A DNA stretch of 35,976 nucleotides from Sedimenticola sp. (GCA_026992075.1 JALXAM010000069.1:1-35976), one strand, 5' to 3'; counted from the first letter of the stretch, positions 9,542 through 17,513 are shown. Numbers and translations are program-made. Notes: generated from the sequence alone by a model not told the origin.

Positions 9542-9777
9542 CAGCCCGCCGCCTCTTCGGGGGTCCTGGTGCTCTTGATGGAGAGGGCGTGGAGTTCATC
9601 GGAAGCCACCTGCTCCTTCACCGTCTCCATCACCATGCGGTGGCGCTGGATCAGGCTCTTGCCCTCGAAGGCGGGACTCACCACCTCCACCTCGAAATGG
9701 CGGCCATCACCGGACACCTTCACCTCGGCGTCGGGCAGGCCCGCCTTGATCAGTGCTTCGACCTGGCTGTTTTCCAT
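9541..9777 (-). CDS. BolA family protein
   Basis: A 78-residue BolA/IbaG-type protein. It shows the class II KH-like fold sequence: VEALIKAGLPDAEVKVSGDG, the strand HFEVEVVSPAFEGKSLIQRH with its conserved histidine, and the helix and closing strand ELHALSIKSTRTPEEA. BolA-like proteins form [2Fe-2S]-bridged complexes with monothiol glutaredoxins and influence iron-sulfur trafficking and envelope or acid stress. The sequence is intermediate between BolA and IbaG, so no gene symbol is assigned. An AGGAG Shine-Dalgarno lies about eight bases before the ATG. The gene is followed without a gap by the META-domain gene, and the 5' region (9778-9961) is filled with REP-like palindromes. Confidence 0.9.
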   Translation of the reverse strand: MENSQVEALIKAGLPDAEVKVSGDGRHFEVEVVSPAFEGKSLIQRHRMVMETVKEQVASDELHALSIKSTRTPEEAAG

Positions 9778-9790
9778 TCTTTTTCTCCTG

Positions 9791-9886
9791 TTTCGCGGCG
9801 GGGACGCCGCTCCTCCGTACTGTCTGGTAGGTCGGGCTTCAGCCCGACATCCCCTGGTTGCGTTGTCGGGCTGAAGCCCGACCTAC
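9791..9886. repeat. REP-like palindromes (two families) upstream of the bolA-family gene
   Basis: The stretch holds a half element of the CGCGGCGGGGACGCCGCTCC family (9794-9813). Next comes a paired, inverted element of the GTAGGTCGGGCTTCAGCCC family: one arm at 9827-9850, a short spacer, and the inverted arm at 9865-9886 ending in CGACCTAC. Each arm is itself palindromic (GTCGGGCTTCAGCCCGAC). This is the layout of REP pairs (BIMEs), which in Gammaproteobacteria are mobilised by RAYT transposases. No RAYT gene is seen in the window. Confidence 0.85.
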
Positions 9887-9921
9887 AGACGAACAGCGAA
9901 TTTTCAAAGTATAACGCCTTA

Positions 9922-9960
9922 TCCCCTCACCCCCGGCCCCTCTCCCGCCGGGAGAGGGGA
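9922..9960. repeat. CTCACCCC-type hairpin repeat at the 3' end of prfC
   Basis: A perfect 10-base stem (9937-9946, CCCCTCTCCC, with 9950-9959) around a GCC loop follows a CCCCTCACCCCC lead. It ends two bases beyond the prfC stop and could act as a 3' stabiliser or a weak terminator. Related copies lie at 29064-29101 and 35912-35976. Confidence 0.75.
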
Positions 9961-9961
9961 G

Positions 9962-11545
9962 TTACAACTCGCGGGTGGCGAGGAAACGGATCTCGGGCCA
10001 ACGCTCCTGGGTGAGGTTGAGGTTGACCCGGGTGGGCGCCAGGTAGACCAGCCGGTCGTCACCGTCCAGCGCCAGGTTGTCATAGGCCTTTTCACGGAAG
10101 CGCTTGAGGAGCTGCTCGTCGTCGCTCTCCACCCAGCGGGCGGTGTATACCTCCACCGGCTCCACCACCGCCTCCACGCCATACTCAGCCTTGAGGCGCG
10201 CCGCAGCCACCTCGAACTGGAGCACCCCCACCGCACCCAGGATCAGGTCGTTGTTGCGCAGGGGGCGGAACACCTGGGTGGCCCCCTCCTCGCACAGCTG
10301 CAGCACCCCCTTGTGCAGCGCCTTGGCCTTGAGGGGATCCTTCAGCACCACCCGGCGGAACAGCTCGGGGGCGAAATAGGGGATGCCCTCGTATTTGAGC
10401 TCCTCGCCCTCGGTGAAGGTGTCGCCGATCTGGATGGTGCCGTGGTTGTGCAGGCCGATGATGTCGCCGGGGAAGGCCTCCTCCACCTGGCGCCGCTGGT
10501 CGGCCTGGAAGGTGATGGCGTTGGAAACCTGCACCGTCTTGCCGATGCGCACATGCTTCATCTTCATCCCCTTGCGGTAGCGGCCCGAGCAGACCCGCAG
10601 GAAGGCGATGCGGTCGCGGTGGGCCGGGTCCATGTTGGCCTGGATCTTGAAAACGAAGCCGGTGAACTTCTCCTCGGTGGGCGCCACCACCCGCTGCACC
10701 GCCTCCCGCGGGCGCGGCGGCGGCGCGTACTCCACGAAGGCGTCGAGCAGCTCCTTCACACCGAAGTTGTTGATGGCCGAGCCGAAGAAGACCGGCGTCT
10801 GTTCACCCCGCAGGTAGGCGTCGATGTCCAGCTCGTGGCTGGCGCCCTGCACCAACTCGATCTCCTCGCGCAGCGCCTCCACCTCGCTCCCGCCGAGGGC
10901 CTCCACCAGCCCGGGATTGTCCAGGCCGACGAGGGTGGTGCCCTCCTGCACCCGCGAGCCGTCCCTGGAGCTGAACAGGTAGGTGGTCTGGTTGCGCAGG
11001 TCGAACACCCCCCGCAGCCGTTTGCCCATGCCGATGGGCCAGGTGACCGGCGCGCAGGCGATGCCCAGCACCTCCTCGATCTCGTCCAGGATCTCGATGG
11101 GCTCGCGCCCCTCGCGGTCGAGCTTGTTGACGAAGGTGAGAATGGGGGTGTCGCGCAACCGGCACACCTCCATCAGCTTGATGGTGCGCTCCTCCACCCC
11201 CTTGGCCACGTCGATCACCATGAGCGCCGAGTCCACGGCGGTGAGCACCCGGTAGGTGTCCTCGGAGAAATCCTCGTGGCCGGGCGTGTCCAGCAGGTTG
11301 ACGATGCGGTCGCGGTAGGGGAACTGCATCACCGAGGCGGTCACCGAGATGCCCCGCTCCTTCTCCATCTCCATCCAGTCGGAGGTGGCATGGCGCGCCG
11401 CCTTGCGCCCCTTCACCGTGCCGGCGAGCTGGATGGCCCCACCGAAGAGCAGCAGCTTCTCGGTGAGGGTGGTCTTGCCGGCGTCGGGATGGGAGATGAT
11501 GGCGAAGGTGCGGCGCCGTTCGATTTCACGAGAGAGATCAGCCAT
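9962..11545 (-). CDS. prfC: peptide chain release factor 3 (RF3)
   Basis: RF3 is the translational GTPase that recycles RF1/RF2 from the terminating ribosome. The 527-residue protein matches the E. coli length of 529. GTPase motifs are visible: P-loop [15 protein letters not shown] (G1, about residues 18-32), [15 protein letters not shown] (G3) and [10 protein letters not shown] (G4). The RF3-specific second and third domains follow ([12 protein letters not shown], then the C-terminal [20 protein letters not shown] region). It is divergent from the cytochrome c gene, and an extended -10 sequence lies just upstream. The Shine-Dalgarno is weak (CAGG). The gene ends immediately beside a hairpin repeat. 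Confidence 0.97.
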   Translation of the reverse strand: MADLSREIERRRTFAIISHPDAGKTTLTEKLLLFGGAIQLAGTVKGRKAARHATSDWMEMEKERGISVTASVMQFPYRDRIVNLLDTPGHEDFSEDTYRVLTAVDSALMVIDVAKGVEERTIKLMEVCRLRDTPILTFVNKLDREGREPIEILDEIEEVLGIACAPVTWPIGMGKRLRGVFDLRNQTTYLFSSRDGSRVQEGTTLVGLDNPGLVEALGGSEVEALREEIELVQGASHELDIDAYLRGEQTPVFFGSAINNFGVKELLDAFVEYAPPPRPREAVQRVVAPTEEKFTGFVFKIQANMDPAHRDRIAFLRVCSGRYRKGMKMKHVRIGKTVQVSNAITFQADQRRQVEEAFPGDIIGLHNHGTIQIGDTFTEGEELKYEGIPYFAPELFRRVVLKDPLKAKALHKGVLQLCEEGATQVFRPLRNNDLILGAVGVLQFEVAAARLKAEYGVEAVVEPVEVYTARWVESDDEQLLKRFREKAYDNLALDGDDRLVYLAPTRVNLNLTQERWPEIRFLATREL

Positions 11546-11575
11546 GGCCTGGTGATGGTTCAGAAAAGGGCGGCG

Positions 11576-11584
11576 ATTATATCA
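11576..11584 (-). promoter_or_regulatory. extended -10 promoter element for prfC
   Basis: Read on the minus strand this is TGATATAAT, a perfect extended -10 (TG-n-TATAAT) about 30 bases upstream of the prfC ATG. No good -35 is visible, as is common for extended -10 promoters. The call rests on sequence match and position alone. Confidence 0.5.
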
Positions 11585-11608
11585 GGCTCCGTGGAACGGC
11601 TTTGAGCG

Positions 11609-11617
11609 TGGTATATT
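11609..11617 (+). promoter_or_regulatory. extended -10 promoter element for the cytochrome c gene
   Basis: TGGTATATT fits TG-n-TATAAT with one mismatch and lies 36 bases upstream of the cytochrome ATG. It faces away from the prfC -10 only 25 bases away, so both promoters would share one short divergent region. Confidence 0.4.
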
Positions 11618-11653
11618 TTTCGACGTCACCAAGATTTCGGGGAGTGAAACATC

Positions 11654-12274
11654 ATGAAAAAGATCTCTCTTGCCATCTCTTTACTGTTGTGTGGTAGCGC
11701 TTGGGGCGCGAACATCGAACTGGCCAAGCCCATCGTTCAAGAAAAGTGCCGCCTCTGTCACGGCGAGCAGGGGGAGGCCTCCAGCGCCATCTATCCCCGT
11801 CTGGCCGGCCAAAACAAGAATTATTTGATCAAACAGCTCAAGAACTTCCGCGACGGCAAGCGCAAGAGCGACACCATGAACGAGATGGCCAAAGGCCTCA
11901 CCGACGAGCAGATCGAAGCCTTGGCCGAATATTTCAGTTCCAAACCCGCCAAGAGCCACCGGGTGCGCGACAAGGCCCTGGCAGCAGTGGGCGCCTACAT
12001 CTTCCACAAGGGCAACAAATTTTCCGGCATTCCGGCCTGCGCCTCCTGCCACGGCGAACAAGGGCTGGGCACCGACAAGCTTCCGCGTCTCGCCGGCCAG
12101 CACAAGCGCTATGTGGCCGACCAGCTGCACGCCTTCAACGAGCGCGCGCGCACCAACGACAACGCCGTGATGCACACCATCGCCAGCAAGCTCACCGAGC
12201 TGGAGATCGAGGCGGTGGCGCTCTACGTGAGCGGCCTGAAGGAAAAACCGAAAGAGGCGGAATCGGAACAATAG
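11654..12274 (+). CDS. dihaem cytochrome c, c4 type
   Basis: A 206-residue periplasmic electron carrier with signal peptide MKKISLAISLLLCGSAWGA and two CXXCH haem c sites: CRLCH at residues 32-36 and CASCH near 133. The two halves repeat the same pattern, YPRLAGQNKNYLIKQLKNF and LPRLAGQHKRYVADQLHAF. Each is followed by a methionine that probably acts as the sixth haem ligand (DTMNEMAKGL and NAVMHTIASKL). This internal duplication is diagnostic of cytochrome c4, which typically passes electrons to terminal oxidases such as cbb3. A GGGAG Shine-Dalgarno precedes the ATG. It is monocistronic and convergent with sdhE. Confidence 0.93.
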   Translation: MKKISLAISLLLCGSAWGANIELAKPIVQEKCRLCHGEQGEASSAIYPRLAGQNKNYLIKQLKNFRDGKRKSDTMNEMAKGLTDEQIEALAEYFSSKPAKSHRVRDKALAAVGAYIFHKGNKFSGIPACASCHGEQGLGTDKLPRLAGQHKRYVADQLHAFNERARTNDNAVMHTIASKLTELEIEAVALYVSGLKEKPKEAESEQ

Positions 12275-12292
12275 GCCAGCCTTTGCGCCACT

Positions 12293-12314
12293 ATTCGCCG
12301 CGCACGCGGCGAAT
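12293..12314. terminator. hairpin between convergent cytochrome c and sdhE genes
   Basis: A perfect nine-base stem (ATTCGCCGC at 12293-12301, paired with 12306-12314) with a GCAC loop lies 19 bases after the cytochrome stop. There is no U-run, so it is only a candidate for bidirectional termination or 3'-end stabilisation. Confidence 0.45.
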
Positions 12315-12362
12315 CAGTACCCGGTATTCGGGAGGGGCCTGAGCGGGAGTTGCGAAAAGTTT

Positions 12363-12421
12363 CGTAGGTTGGGCAAAGCAAAGCGTGCCCAACGAAACTT
12401 GTCGGGCTTACGGCCGGCCTA
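12363..12421. repeat. REP-like palindromes downstream of sdhE
   Basis: 12363-12394 is a copy of the GTAGGTTGGGCAAAGC family, with the inverted arm GCGTGCCCAAC. Right after it, 12401-12421 (GTCGGGCTTACGGCCGGCC) is a degenerate half of the GTCGGGCTTCAGCCC family. The sequence ends at the sdhE stop codon. Confidence 0.7.
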
Positions 12422-12673
12422 GGATGTGATTCCCCTGCTTTCCCGGATTCTCGCCACCAGCGGCGCATAGCGCTCCGGCGCCTGGCCGGGCGCTTCAAAC
12501 AGCCAGGTGAAGAGATCGGTATCCCCTTCCTGCAAAAACTGGCGAAAAGCCGCCTTCAGCTCCTCGTTCAGGGCCGGGTACTCCTGCTCCAGAAAGGCCC
12601 CCAGCAGCTCGTCCAGCTCCAGCATCCCGCGCCGGCACTGCCAGGCCAACCGCCGCAACGCTTCGTCACTCAT
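12419..12673 (-). CDS. sdhE: SdhE, FAD assembly factor for succinate dehydrogenase
   Basis: SdhE promotes covalent attachment of FAD to SdhA. The 84-residue protein shows the family signature CRRGMLELDELLGAFLE (RGxxE motif, about residues 13-29) and the DTDLFTWLFE segment. This is the usual length for the all-helical family. The ATG overlaps the sdhB stop by four bases, so it is the last gene of the sdhCDAB-E operon. This arrangement, with the flavinylation factor directly after sdhB, is seen in several gammaproteobacteria. Confidence 0.95.
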   Translation of the reverse strand: MSDEALRRLAWQCRRGMLELDELLGAFLEQEYPALNEELKAAFRQFLQEGDTDLFTWLFEAPGQAPERYAPLVARIRESRGITS

Positions 12674-13362
12674 ACCGACTTCTTCAACATCAGTTCACGG
12701 ATGTGGCCGATGGCGCGGGTGGGATTGAGGTGCTTGGGGCAGGCGTCGACGCAGTTCATGATGGTGTGGCAGCGGAACAGCCTGTAGGGCCCATCCAGGG
12801 CATCGAGGCGCGCTTCCTGTGCCTGGTCGCGGCTGTCGGCGAGGAAGCGCCAGGCGGCCAGCAGCGCCTGGGGGCCGAGGAACTTGTCGGGGTTCCACCA
12901 GAAGGAGGGGCAGGAGGTGGAGCAGCAGCCGCAGAGGATGCACTCCCACAAGCCGTCGAGCCGGGCCCGCTCCTCCGGGCTTTGCAGGATCTCCTTTTCC
13001 GGATCCGGATCTTTTCGCTGCAGCCAGGGCTCCACCGCCTCGTACTGGCGGTAGAACCGGCTCATGTCCACCACCAGGTCGCGGATCACCGGCCGCCCCG
13101 GCAGGGGACGCACCACCACGGGCGCCTTCAGCTCGGCCAGGGGTGTGATACAGGCCAGGCGGTTGCGACCGTTGACGTTCACCGCGTCGGAGCCGCACAC
13201 CCCCTCGCCGCAGGAGTGGCGGAAGGCGAAGGACTCGTCGCGCCGCTTGATCTCCAGCAGGGCGTCGCGCAGCATCATGCCGCGCGCGGTTTCGATCTGG
13301 TGGGACTCCATGCGCGGCTTGGCGTCGCGCTCGGGATCGTAGCGCCAGATTCGGAACTCCAT
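12670..13362 (-). CDS. sdhB: succinate dehydrogenase iron-sulfur subunit
   Basis: SdhB carries electrons from the SdhA flavin to ubiquinone through three clusters on the cytoplasmic face of the inner membrane. The [2Fe-2S] ligands are C51, C56 and C71, with D59 in CGSDAV as the probable fourth, as in E. coli (SCGEGVCGSD, RNRLAC). The [4Fe-4S] motif is CILCGCCSTSCP near 141-152, and the [3Fe-4S] site is CHTIMNCVDACPKHLNP near residues 198-214. Length is 230 residues against 238 in E. coli. A GGAGG Shine-Dalgarno lies eight bases before the ATG. Unlike the other junctions of the operon, which overlap, it is separated from sdhA by 115 bases holding a REP pair. Confidence 0.97.
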   Translation of the reverse strand: MEFRIWRYDPERDAKPRMESHQIETARGMMLRDALLEIKRRDESFAFRHSCGEGVCGSDAVNVNGRNRLACITPLAELKAPVVVRPLPGRPVIRDLVVDMSRFYRQYEAVEPWLQRKDPDPEKEILQSPEERARLDGLWECILCGCCSTSCPSFWWNPDKFLGPQALLAAWRFLADSRDQAQEARLDALDGPYRLFRCHTIMNCVDACPKHLNPTRAIGHIRELMLKKSV

Positions 13363-13398
13363 CAGCCTGCCTCCCGCGAATACAAGGTTTCCCGCCCC

Positions 13399-13457
13399 GT
13401 AGGTCGGACTTCAGCCCGACATATGGGGCGCCATCGTCGGGCTGAAGCCCGACCTAC
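13399..13457. repeat. REP pair inside the sdh operon
   Basis: Two inverted copies of the GTAGGTCGGRCTTCAGCCC family lie between sdhA and sdhB: 13399-13422, and the inverse at 13433-13457 ending in CGACCTAC. Each copy is self-complementary, so the transcript could fold into strong hairpins between the two coding regions. Confidence 0.88.
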
Positions 13458-13477
13458 ATCTCCGAGGGCGCCACCGT

Positions 13478-15241
13478 TCAATAGACCCTCTCCTTCGGCG
13501 GAATGGACTCCACCGTGAGCGGCCGGGTGCGCACCGGCTTGTAGTCGAGGCGGTCCCCCTCGCGGAAATAGAGGGTGTGGCGCAGCCAGTTGCGGTCGTC
13601 CCGCTCGGGGTAATCGGGCCGCGAATGGGCGCCGCGGCTCTCGCGCCGCGCCAGGGCGGAGAGGATCATCGACATGCCGGTGCCGATGAGGTTCTCCAGC
13701 TCGAAGGCCTCCACCCGCGCGGTGTTGAAGACCCGGCTGGTGTCGCGCAGGCGCACCTCGTCGAGCCGCTCGCGAATGGCCTTCACCTTCTCCACCCCCT
13801 CGGCCATGATCTCCTCGGTGCGGAAGACCCCGGCGTGCTCCTCCATCACCTTGCGGAACTCGGCACGCAGCTCGGCCACGCTGATGCCGTCGCCGCCGCG
13901 GTCGAAACGCTGGAAGCGGGCCATGGCGCGCTCCTCCGAGGCGCTGTCGGTCACCCGCGCGTGGGGGTTCTCGCGCAAGTACGCCAGGATCTCCAGCCCC
14001 GAGAGGCGGCCGAACACCAGGATGTCGAGCAGCGAGTTGCCCCCCAGCCGGTTGGCGCCGTGGACCGAGACGCAGGCACACTCGCCGGCGGCGTAGAGTC
14101 CGGGTACCGCCTCCTCCGGCCCGTGGCGCGCCGGCACCACCACCCGGCCGAAGCGGTCGGTGGGAATGCCGCCCATGAGGTAGTGGGCGGTGGGATAGAC
14201 CGGGATGGGCTCGAACGCGGGATCAATGCCGAGAAAGATCTTCGAGGTCTCGCGGATCCCCGGCAGCCGCTCGGCCACCACCTTTTCGCCCAGGTGGTCC
14301 ACCTTGAGCAGCACATGGTCCTTTTCCGGGCCGCAGCCGCGCCCTTCCTTGATCTCGGTGACGATGGCGCGCGCCACCACGTCGCGGCTGGCCAGATCCT
14401 TGGCGTGGGGCGCATAGCGCTCCATGAAGCGTTCGCCTTCGCTGTTGATGAGATAGCCGCCCTCGCCGCGCGCCCCCTCGGTGATGAGCATGCCGCGCCC
14501 GGCCACGCCGGTGGGATGGAACTGGAAGAACTCCATGTCCTGGAGCGGAAAACCGGCCCGCAGCACCATCGCCAGGCCGTCGCCGGTGTTGATGTGGGCG
14601 TTGGAGGTGGTGCGGAACACCTGGCCGCAGCCGCCGGTGGCCAGCAGGGTGGCGCGGGCGTAGAGCAGCAGGGGCCGGCCGCTGGCGATCTCCATCACCA
14701 GGGCGCCGGTCACCGCGCCCTCGGCGTCCTGCAAAAGGTCGATGGCGAAATACTCGCTGAAGAAGTGGCTGCGCGCCTTCAGGCTCTGCTGGTAGAGGGT
14801 GTGCAGAATGGCATGGCCGGTGCGGTCGGCGGCGGCACAGGTGCGGGCCGCCTGCTCCTTGCCGAAATGGCGGCTCTGGCCGCCGAAAGGGCGCTGGTAG
14901 ATGCGGCCGTTCTCCAGGCGCGAGAAGGGCACTCCCTTGTGCTCCAGCTCGTAGACTGTGGGAATGGCCTCGCGGCACATGAACTCGATGGCGTCCTGGT
15001 CGCCCAGCCAGTCCGAGCCCTTCACCGTGTCGTACATGTGCCAGTGCCAGTGGTCGCTCTCCACGTTGCCCAGGGCCGCGTTGACCCCGCCCTGGGCGGC
15101 CACCGTGTGGGAGCGGGTGGGAAAGACCTTGGAGACCACTGCCACCTTCATGCCGCTGCCGGCGAGCTGCACCGCGGCGTTGAGCCCGGCCCCGCCGGCG
15201 CCGATGATGAGCACGTCGAAATGGCGCTTCTCGGGTTTCAT
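13478..15241 (-). CDS. sdhA: succinate dehydrogenase flavoprotein subunit
   Basis: SdhA oxidises succinate to fumarate using covalently bound FAD. From ATG 15241 it has 587 residues (E. coli 588). It contains the Rossmann FAD motif [18 protein letters not shown] (residues 10-27), the flavin-attachment histidine H45 in [12 protein letters not shown], the HPTGV and RGEGGYLIN active-site segments, and the C-terminal [16 protein letters not shown]. The ATG overlaps the sdhD stop (GGATGA) with GGAGGTGG just upstream, which fixes the start; a further in-frame codon upstream is not needed. SdhE encoded two genes on supports the flavinylation role. It is followed by an unusual 115-base spacer with a REP pair. 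Confidence 0.97.
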   Translation of the reverse strand: MKPEKRHFDVLIIGAGGAGLNAAVQLAGSGMKVAVVSKVFPTRSHTVAAQGGVNAALGNVESDHWHWHMYDTVKGSDWLGDQDAIEFMCREAIPTVYELEHKGVPFSRLENGRIYQRPFGGQSRHFGKEQAARTCAAADRTGHAILHTLYQQSLKARSHFFSEYFAIDLLQDAEGAVTGALVMEIASGRPLLLYARATLLATGGCGQVFRTTSNAHINTGDGLAMVLRAGFPLQDMEFFQFHPTGVAGRGMLITEGARGEGGYLINSEGERFMERYAPHAKDLASRDVVARAIVTEIKEGRGCGPEKDHVLLKVDHLGEKVVAERLPGIRETSKIFLGIDPAFEPIPVYPTAHYLMGGIPTDRFGRVVVPARHGPEEAVPGLYAAGECACVSVHGANRLGGNSLLDILVFGRLSGLEILAYLRENPHARVTDSASEERAMARFQRFDRGGDGISVAELRAEFRKVMEEHAGVFRTEEIMAEGVEKVKAIRERLDEVRLRDTSRVFNTARVEAFELENLIGTGMSMILSALARRESRGAHSRPDYPERDDRNWLRHTLYFREGDRLDYKPVRTRPLTVESIPPKERVY

Positions 15242-15573
15242 CCCACCTCCAGCAGAACACGGGCCAGCCACAAGCCGTTGGCCAGCAAGTAGAGCAGCAC
15301 CAGCCCCAGCAGCGCCACCCGCAGGCGCGGCGGCTTGACGTAATCGAGCAGCACGTCACGCACCCCGATCCAGGCGTGGAGCAGCAGGGCCAGCCCCAAA
15401 ATGGCCACCCCCGTCCAGACCGCCGGCCCGCCCAACCAGGCGCGCAAGGCATCAACATCTGCCGGCGGCGCCGCCAGGAAGTGCCAGACCAGATAGAGGG
15501 TGAACAGCCCCACATAGACCGCCGTGGCCCGCTGCCACAGCCAGGCGCGAAAGCCCGACAGTCCCCGGCTCAT
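15238..15573 (-). CDS. sdhD: succinate dehydrogenase membrane anchor subunit SdhD
   Basis: A 111-residue integral membrane protein with three predicted helices (about residues 15-34, 50-70 and 85-105). It carries the family motif [19 protein letters not shown], whose histidine is the haem b ligand (H71 in E. coli), and the Asp-Tyr pair near the quinone site. With SdhC it anchors SdhAB and forms the ubiquinone pocket. Its start overlaps sdhC by four bases and its end overlaps sdhA by four bases, a tightly coupled operon. Confidence 0.93.
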   Translation of the reverse strand: MSRGLSGFRAWLWQRATAVYVGLFTLYLVWHFLAAPPADVDALRAWLGGPAVWTGVAILGLALLLHAWIGVRDVLLDYVKPPRLRVALLGLVLLYLLANGLWLARVLLEVG

Positions 15574-15950
15574 GGCGCCAGCCCCACCAGCAGCAGGGCC
15601 GCCACCACGGGCGCGGCCAGCAGCACCAGCCAGGCGCTGCGGCGGTAGCCCGGCGCCTGTACCCCAAGGTCGAGGTCGATGAACAGATAGCGGATGCCAG
15701 CCAGCAGGTGGTGGGCCAGCGCCCAGAGCAGCAGGAACAGGATGACCTGAACGATGGGAGCTGAAAGCAGTCCTCTCGCCCGCTCGAAACCCGCTGCACC
15801 CGACAGCCCCAGCTCCAGCAGGCCGATGGCAAACGGCAGCGCCAGGAAGAGCACCACGCCGCTGACGCGGTGGGCGATGGAGAGGATCCCCGGAACCGGA
15901 AGGCGGATATGAAGGAGATTGAGGAAGACGGGACGGGGGTCGGTTTGCAT
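15570..15950 (-). CDS. sdhC: succinate dehydrogenase cytochrome b556 subunit SdhC
   Basis: A 126-residue membrane protein, first gene of the sdhCDAB-E operon. The N-terminus RPVFLNLLHIRLPVPGILSI leads into the HRVSG quinone-site motif (the Ser and Arg are conserved). Three hydrophobic helices follow, the second ending in ALAHHLLAGIRYLFID with the haem b histidine. The Shine-Dalgarno upstream of ATG 15950 is poor (CCTGG). The upstream 250 bases hold a possible promoter and a REP pair but no gene. Confidence 0.95.
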   Translation of the reverse strand: MQTDPRPVFLNLLHIRLPVPGILSIAHRVSGVVLFLALPFAIGLLELGLSGAAGFERARGLLSAPIVQVILFLLLWALAHHLLAGIRYLFIDLDLGVQAPGYRRSAWLVLLAAPVVAALLLVGLAP

Positions 15951-15982
15951 CCAGGTTGTGGTTCTTGTTTCAGCTACCGGTA

Positions 15983-16012
15983 AAGTTAGCAGATCGGCGG
16001 AATCCTGCTCAA
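15983..16012 (-). promoter_or_regulatory. possible promoter of the sdhCDAB-E operon
   Basis: On the minus strand a TTGAGC hexamer is followed 18 bases later by TAACTT, about 35 bases upstream of the sdhC ATG. Both hexamers match the sigma-70 consensus only partly, so this is a weak, position-supported call. Confidence 0.3.
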
Positions 16013-16085
16013 TGAAGCTTCGCCAATTCCACCGAGCGTGGATTCATCCTCTCGGGATTCATCCCAGGTCAGAAAAAAGACCTAC

Positions 16086-16194
16086 GTAGGAGCGGCGTCC
16101 CCGCCGCGAAACAGAAATGGCGGGAATCCCATCGTCGTTCGGCGCGAGGACGTGGCTCCTACAGTTGAATGCTCTGTGTCCTCTGTGGTGATTT
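16086..16194. repeat. REP pair plus CACAGAG-type dispersed repeat, left of darP
   Basis: 16086-16110 (GTAGGAGCGGCGTCCCCGCC) and 16138-16162 (inverse, ending GTGGCTCCTAC) form a REP pair of the third family seen here. They are followed by 16172-16194 (CTCTGTGTCCTCTGTGGTGA). An inverted copy of that last repeat lies at 16754-16784 on the other side of darP, and a half REP lies at 16827-16851. Confidence 0.8.
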
Positions 16195-16199
16195 CTACA

Positions 16200-16700
16200 T
16201 CAATCATTTTCACGAAGGAACTGGAACAGCTTCCTGCCGGCGCCCGCGGGCTTGCCCGTCTCCCGCTCCTTCCTGGCGGCCCGCACCAGTTGCCGGAGCT
16301 GCTGGCGGTCGGTCTGGGGATGCCCGGCCAGGTAATCACCTAGCGCTGCATCCCCCTCCCCCACCAACCGCTCTCGCCACTGTTCCAGCTGGTTAAAGCG
16401 GCGCTGCTCCTCCGCTCTGCGTTGATCGCGCTGTTCGATCCACTGGCGCGCCGCTTCCAGGCCCTCCTGCTGCAGCAGACGGGCGATGAACTTGATCTGC
16501 CGGTTGCGTGCTCCCGAAGCCTTCATGCCACGCGCCAGCCGCAGCTCTTTTTGCAGCGGCTCGCCCAGCCCCATCCGGCTCCACTCTTCCTCCGGGCAGT
16601 CGAGCAACGCCGTCACCAGCGCCCTCACCCGCGCCTGCTCGCGCTTGAGCGCGCTCTTGTTGGGGCGAATGGCAAAGCCCTCTTCGTCTACCTCTCTCAT
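16200..16700 (-). CDS. darP: DarP (YjgA), ribosome biogenesis factor
   Basis: DarP (DUF615) promotes a late step of 50S subunit assembly, binding near the peptidyl transferase centre. The 166-residue product shows the family pattern: PNKSALKREQARVRALVTAL, the central KASGARNRQIKFIARLLQQE, and the C-terminal TDRQQLRQLVRAARKERETG with KLFQFLRE, closely following E. coli YjgA. The start is placed at ATG 16700 with a purine-rich GGGGGAGGG immediately upstream. A frame extending to 16793 reads through a dispersed repeat and should not be annotated. The gene stands alone, bracketed by inverted repeats on both sides. Confidence 0.92.
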   Translation of the reverse strand: MREVDEEGFAIRPNKSALKREQARVRALVTALLDCPEEEWSRMGLGEPLQKELRLARGMKASGARNRQIKFIARLLQQEGLEAARQWIEQRDQRRAEEQRRFNQLEQWRERLVGEGDAALGDYLAGHPQTDRQQLRQLVRAARKERETGKPAGAGRKLFQFLREND

Positions 16701-16753
16701 CCCTCCCCCGTCACAAAGGCCCAAAAAAGAGACGACTCCCGCGTCATCTTGGA

Positions 16754-16851
16754 AAATCACCACAGAGGCGCAGAGAACACAGAGAAACGGCATAAAAACC
16801 TGCTGCCATGGAACGATACCCCCGCATTCGCGGCGGGGACACCGCTTCTAC
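16754..16851. repeat. CACAGAG-type repeat and half REP, right of darP
   Basis: 16754-16784 (AAATCACCACAGAGGCGCAG and on to ACACAGAG) is the inverted counterpart of 16172-16194. 16827-16851 (TTCGCGGCGGGGACACCGCT) is a single arm of the GGAGCGGCGTCCCCGCCGCG family. No gene is seen between them and vapC. Confidence 0.75.
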
Positions 16852-16884
16852 ACGATGATTTCTCAAGGCCTGGGAATTCCCCGT

Positions 16885-17256
16885 TCACGAAAGTGGATTC
16901 CATGCCAAGTCCAGCTCCTTGGCAATGTTGTGTAACCGCTTGTCCCTGGTCCAAAGACGCATGTTTCCGTCGAGCGCCACGGCAGCCAGCAGATGTACAT
17001 CGATAAAACCGATCCCTTTACCCATCAACGCACGTTGTTCGATGAAATGCAGCGCCTCTTCATGGGTGGCTACAGGGCTCTGGGGCAGATTACGAAACAA
17101 GCGGAGCAAGGCATCTCGATTCTGCAAGTTGCCACAGGCCAACTCTCCAGTAACGAATGGATGCATGACCACTCGACTGCTGTTGAGCAACGCCGCCAGC
17201 CTGTCATCTCCCTTGCGCAGATGTTCGATCCAGACCGACGTATCGACCAGGATCAT
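16885..17256 (-). CDS. vapC: VapC-family PIN-domain toxin ribonuclease
   Basis: A 123-residue PIN-domain endoribonuclease, the toxin of a type II VapBC module; VapC enzymes usually cut tRNA or rRNA. Acidic metal-binding residues are visible: D5 in ILVDTSVWIEH, the Glu of VTGELACGN (about 38), the Asp of GIGFIDVHLLAAV (about 90) and the Asp of LWTRDKRLHNIA (about 106). It ends with LDLAWNP. The ATG overlaps the vapB stop by four bases, the usual coupling of antitoxin and toxin. All active-site residues are present, so the toxin is probably functional. Confidence 0.93.
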   Translation of the reverse strand: MILVDTSVWIEHLRKGDDRLAALLNSSRVVMHPFVTGELACGNLQNRDALLRLFRNLPQSPVATHEEALHFIEQRALMGKGIGFIDVHLLAAVALDGNMRLWTRDKRLHNIAKELDLAWNPLS

Positions 17257-17450
17257 CGGGAATCGGATCGACGCCGTGGAATAGGTTTCAACTGGGGTTC
17301 GCTGCCACCCAACTTCGCCAGCCTGCGGGCGCTTTCACGCTCGATGAGGGCGCGCAAACCCTCCCGCACCAAGGCCACTTTCTCGGACAACCCGGTCAAT
17401 CGTTGCGCCTCCTCCAGCAACTTGTCATCGATATTCAGTGTCGTACGCAT
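17253..17450 (-). CDS. vapB: VapB-family antitoxin
   Basis: A 65-residue antitoxin that should neutralise the VapC encoded just downstream and autoregulate the operon. The N-terminal MRTTLNIDDKLLEEAQRLTG is a ribbon-helix-helix DNA-binding segment of the DUF2191/VapB type, followed by a basic C-terminal tail for toxin binding. ATG 17450 is chosen because it begins the conserved MRTTLNID; a TTG seven codons upstream is possible. The Shine-Dalgarno is poor. An imperfect palindrome lies 24-63 bases upstream. Confidence 0.9.
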   Translation of the reverse strand: MRTTLNIDDKLLEEAQRLTGLSEKVALVREGLRALIERESARRLAKLGGSEPQLKPIPRRRSDSR

Positions 17451-17473
17451 GAGGTTCGTCCAGCAAGACAACA

Positions 17474-17513
17474 GGCATCAGTTACATCATCATATGGTGA
17501 TGATAATGATGCC
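17474..17513. promoter_or_regulatory. operator-like palindrome upstream of vapBC
   Basis: GGCATCA (17474-17480) and TGATGCC (17507-17513) are outer inverted arms. Nested inside are ATCATCA (17486-17492) and TGATGAT (17498-17504). Placement just upstream of vapB fits an autoregulatory VapBC binding site; this is inferred from position and symmetry. Confidence 0.55.

Noticed and set aside
16701-16793. Longer N-terminus for DarP, beginning inside 16754-16784
   Set aside because: The extra residues are a translation of the CACAGAG-type dispersed repeat; the family N-terminus and a purine-rich ribosome site support the start at 16700.
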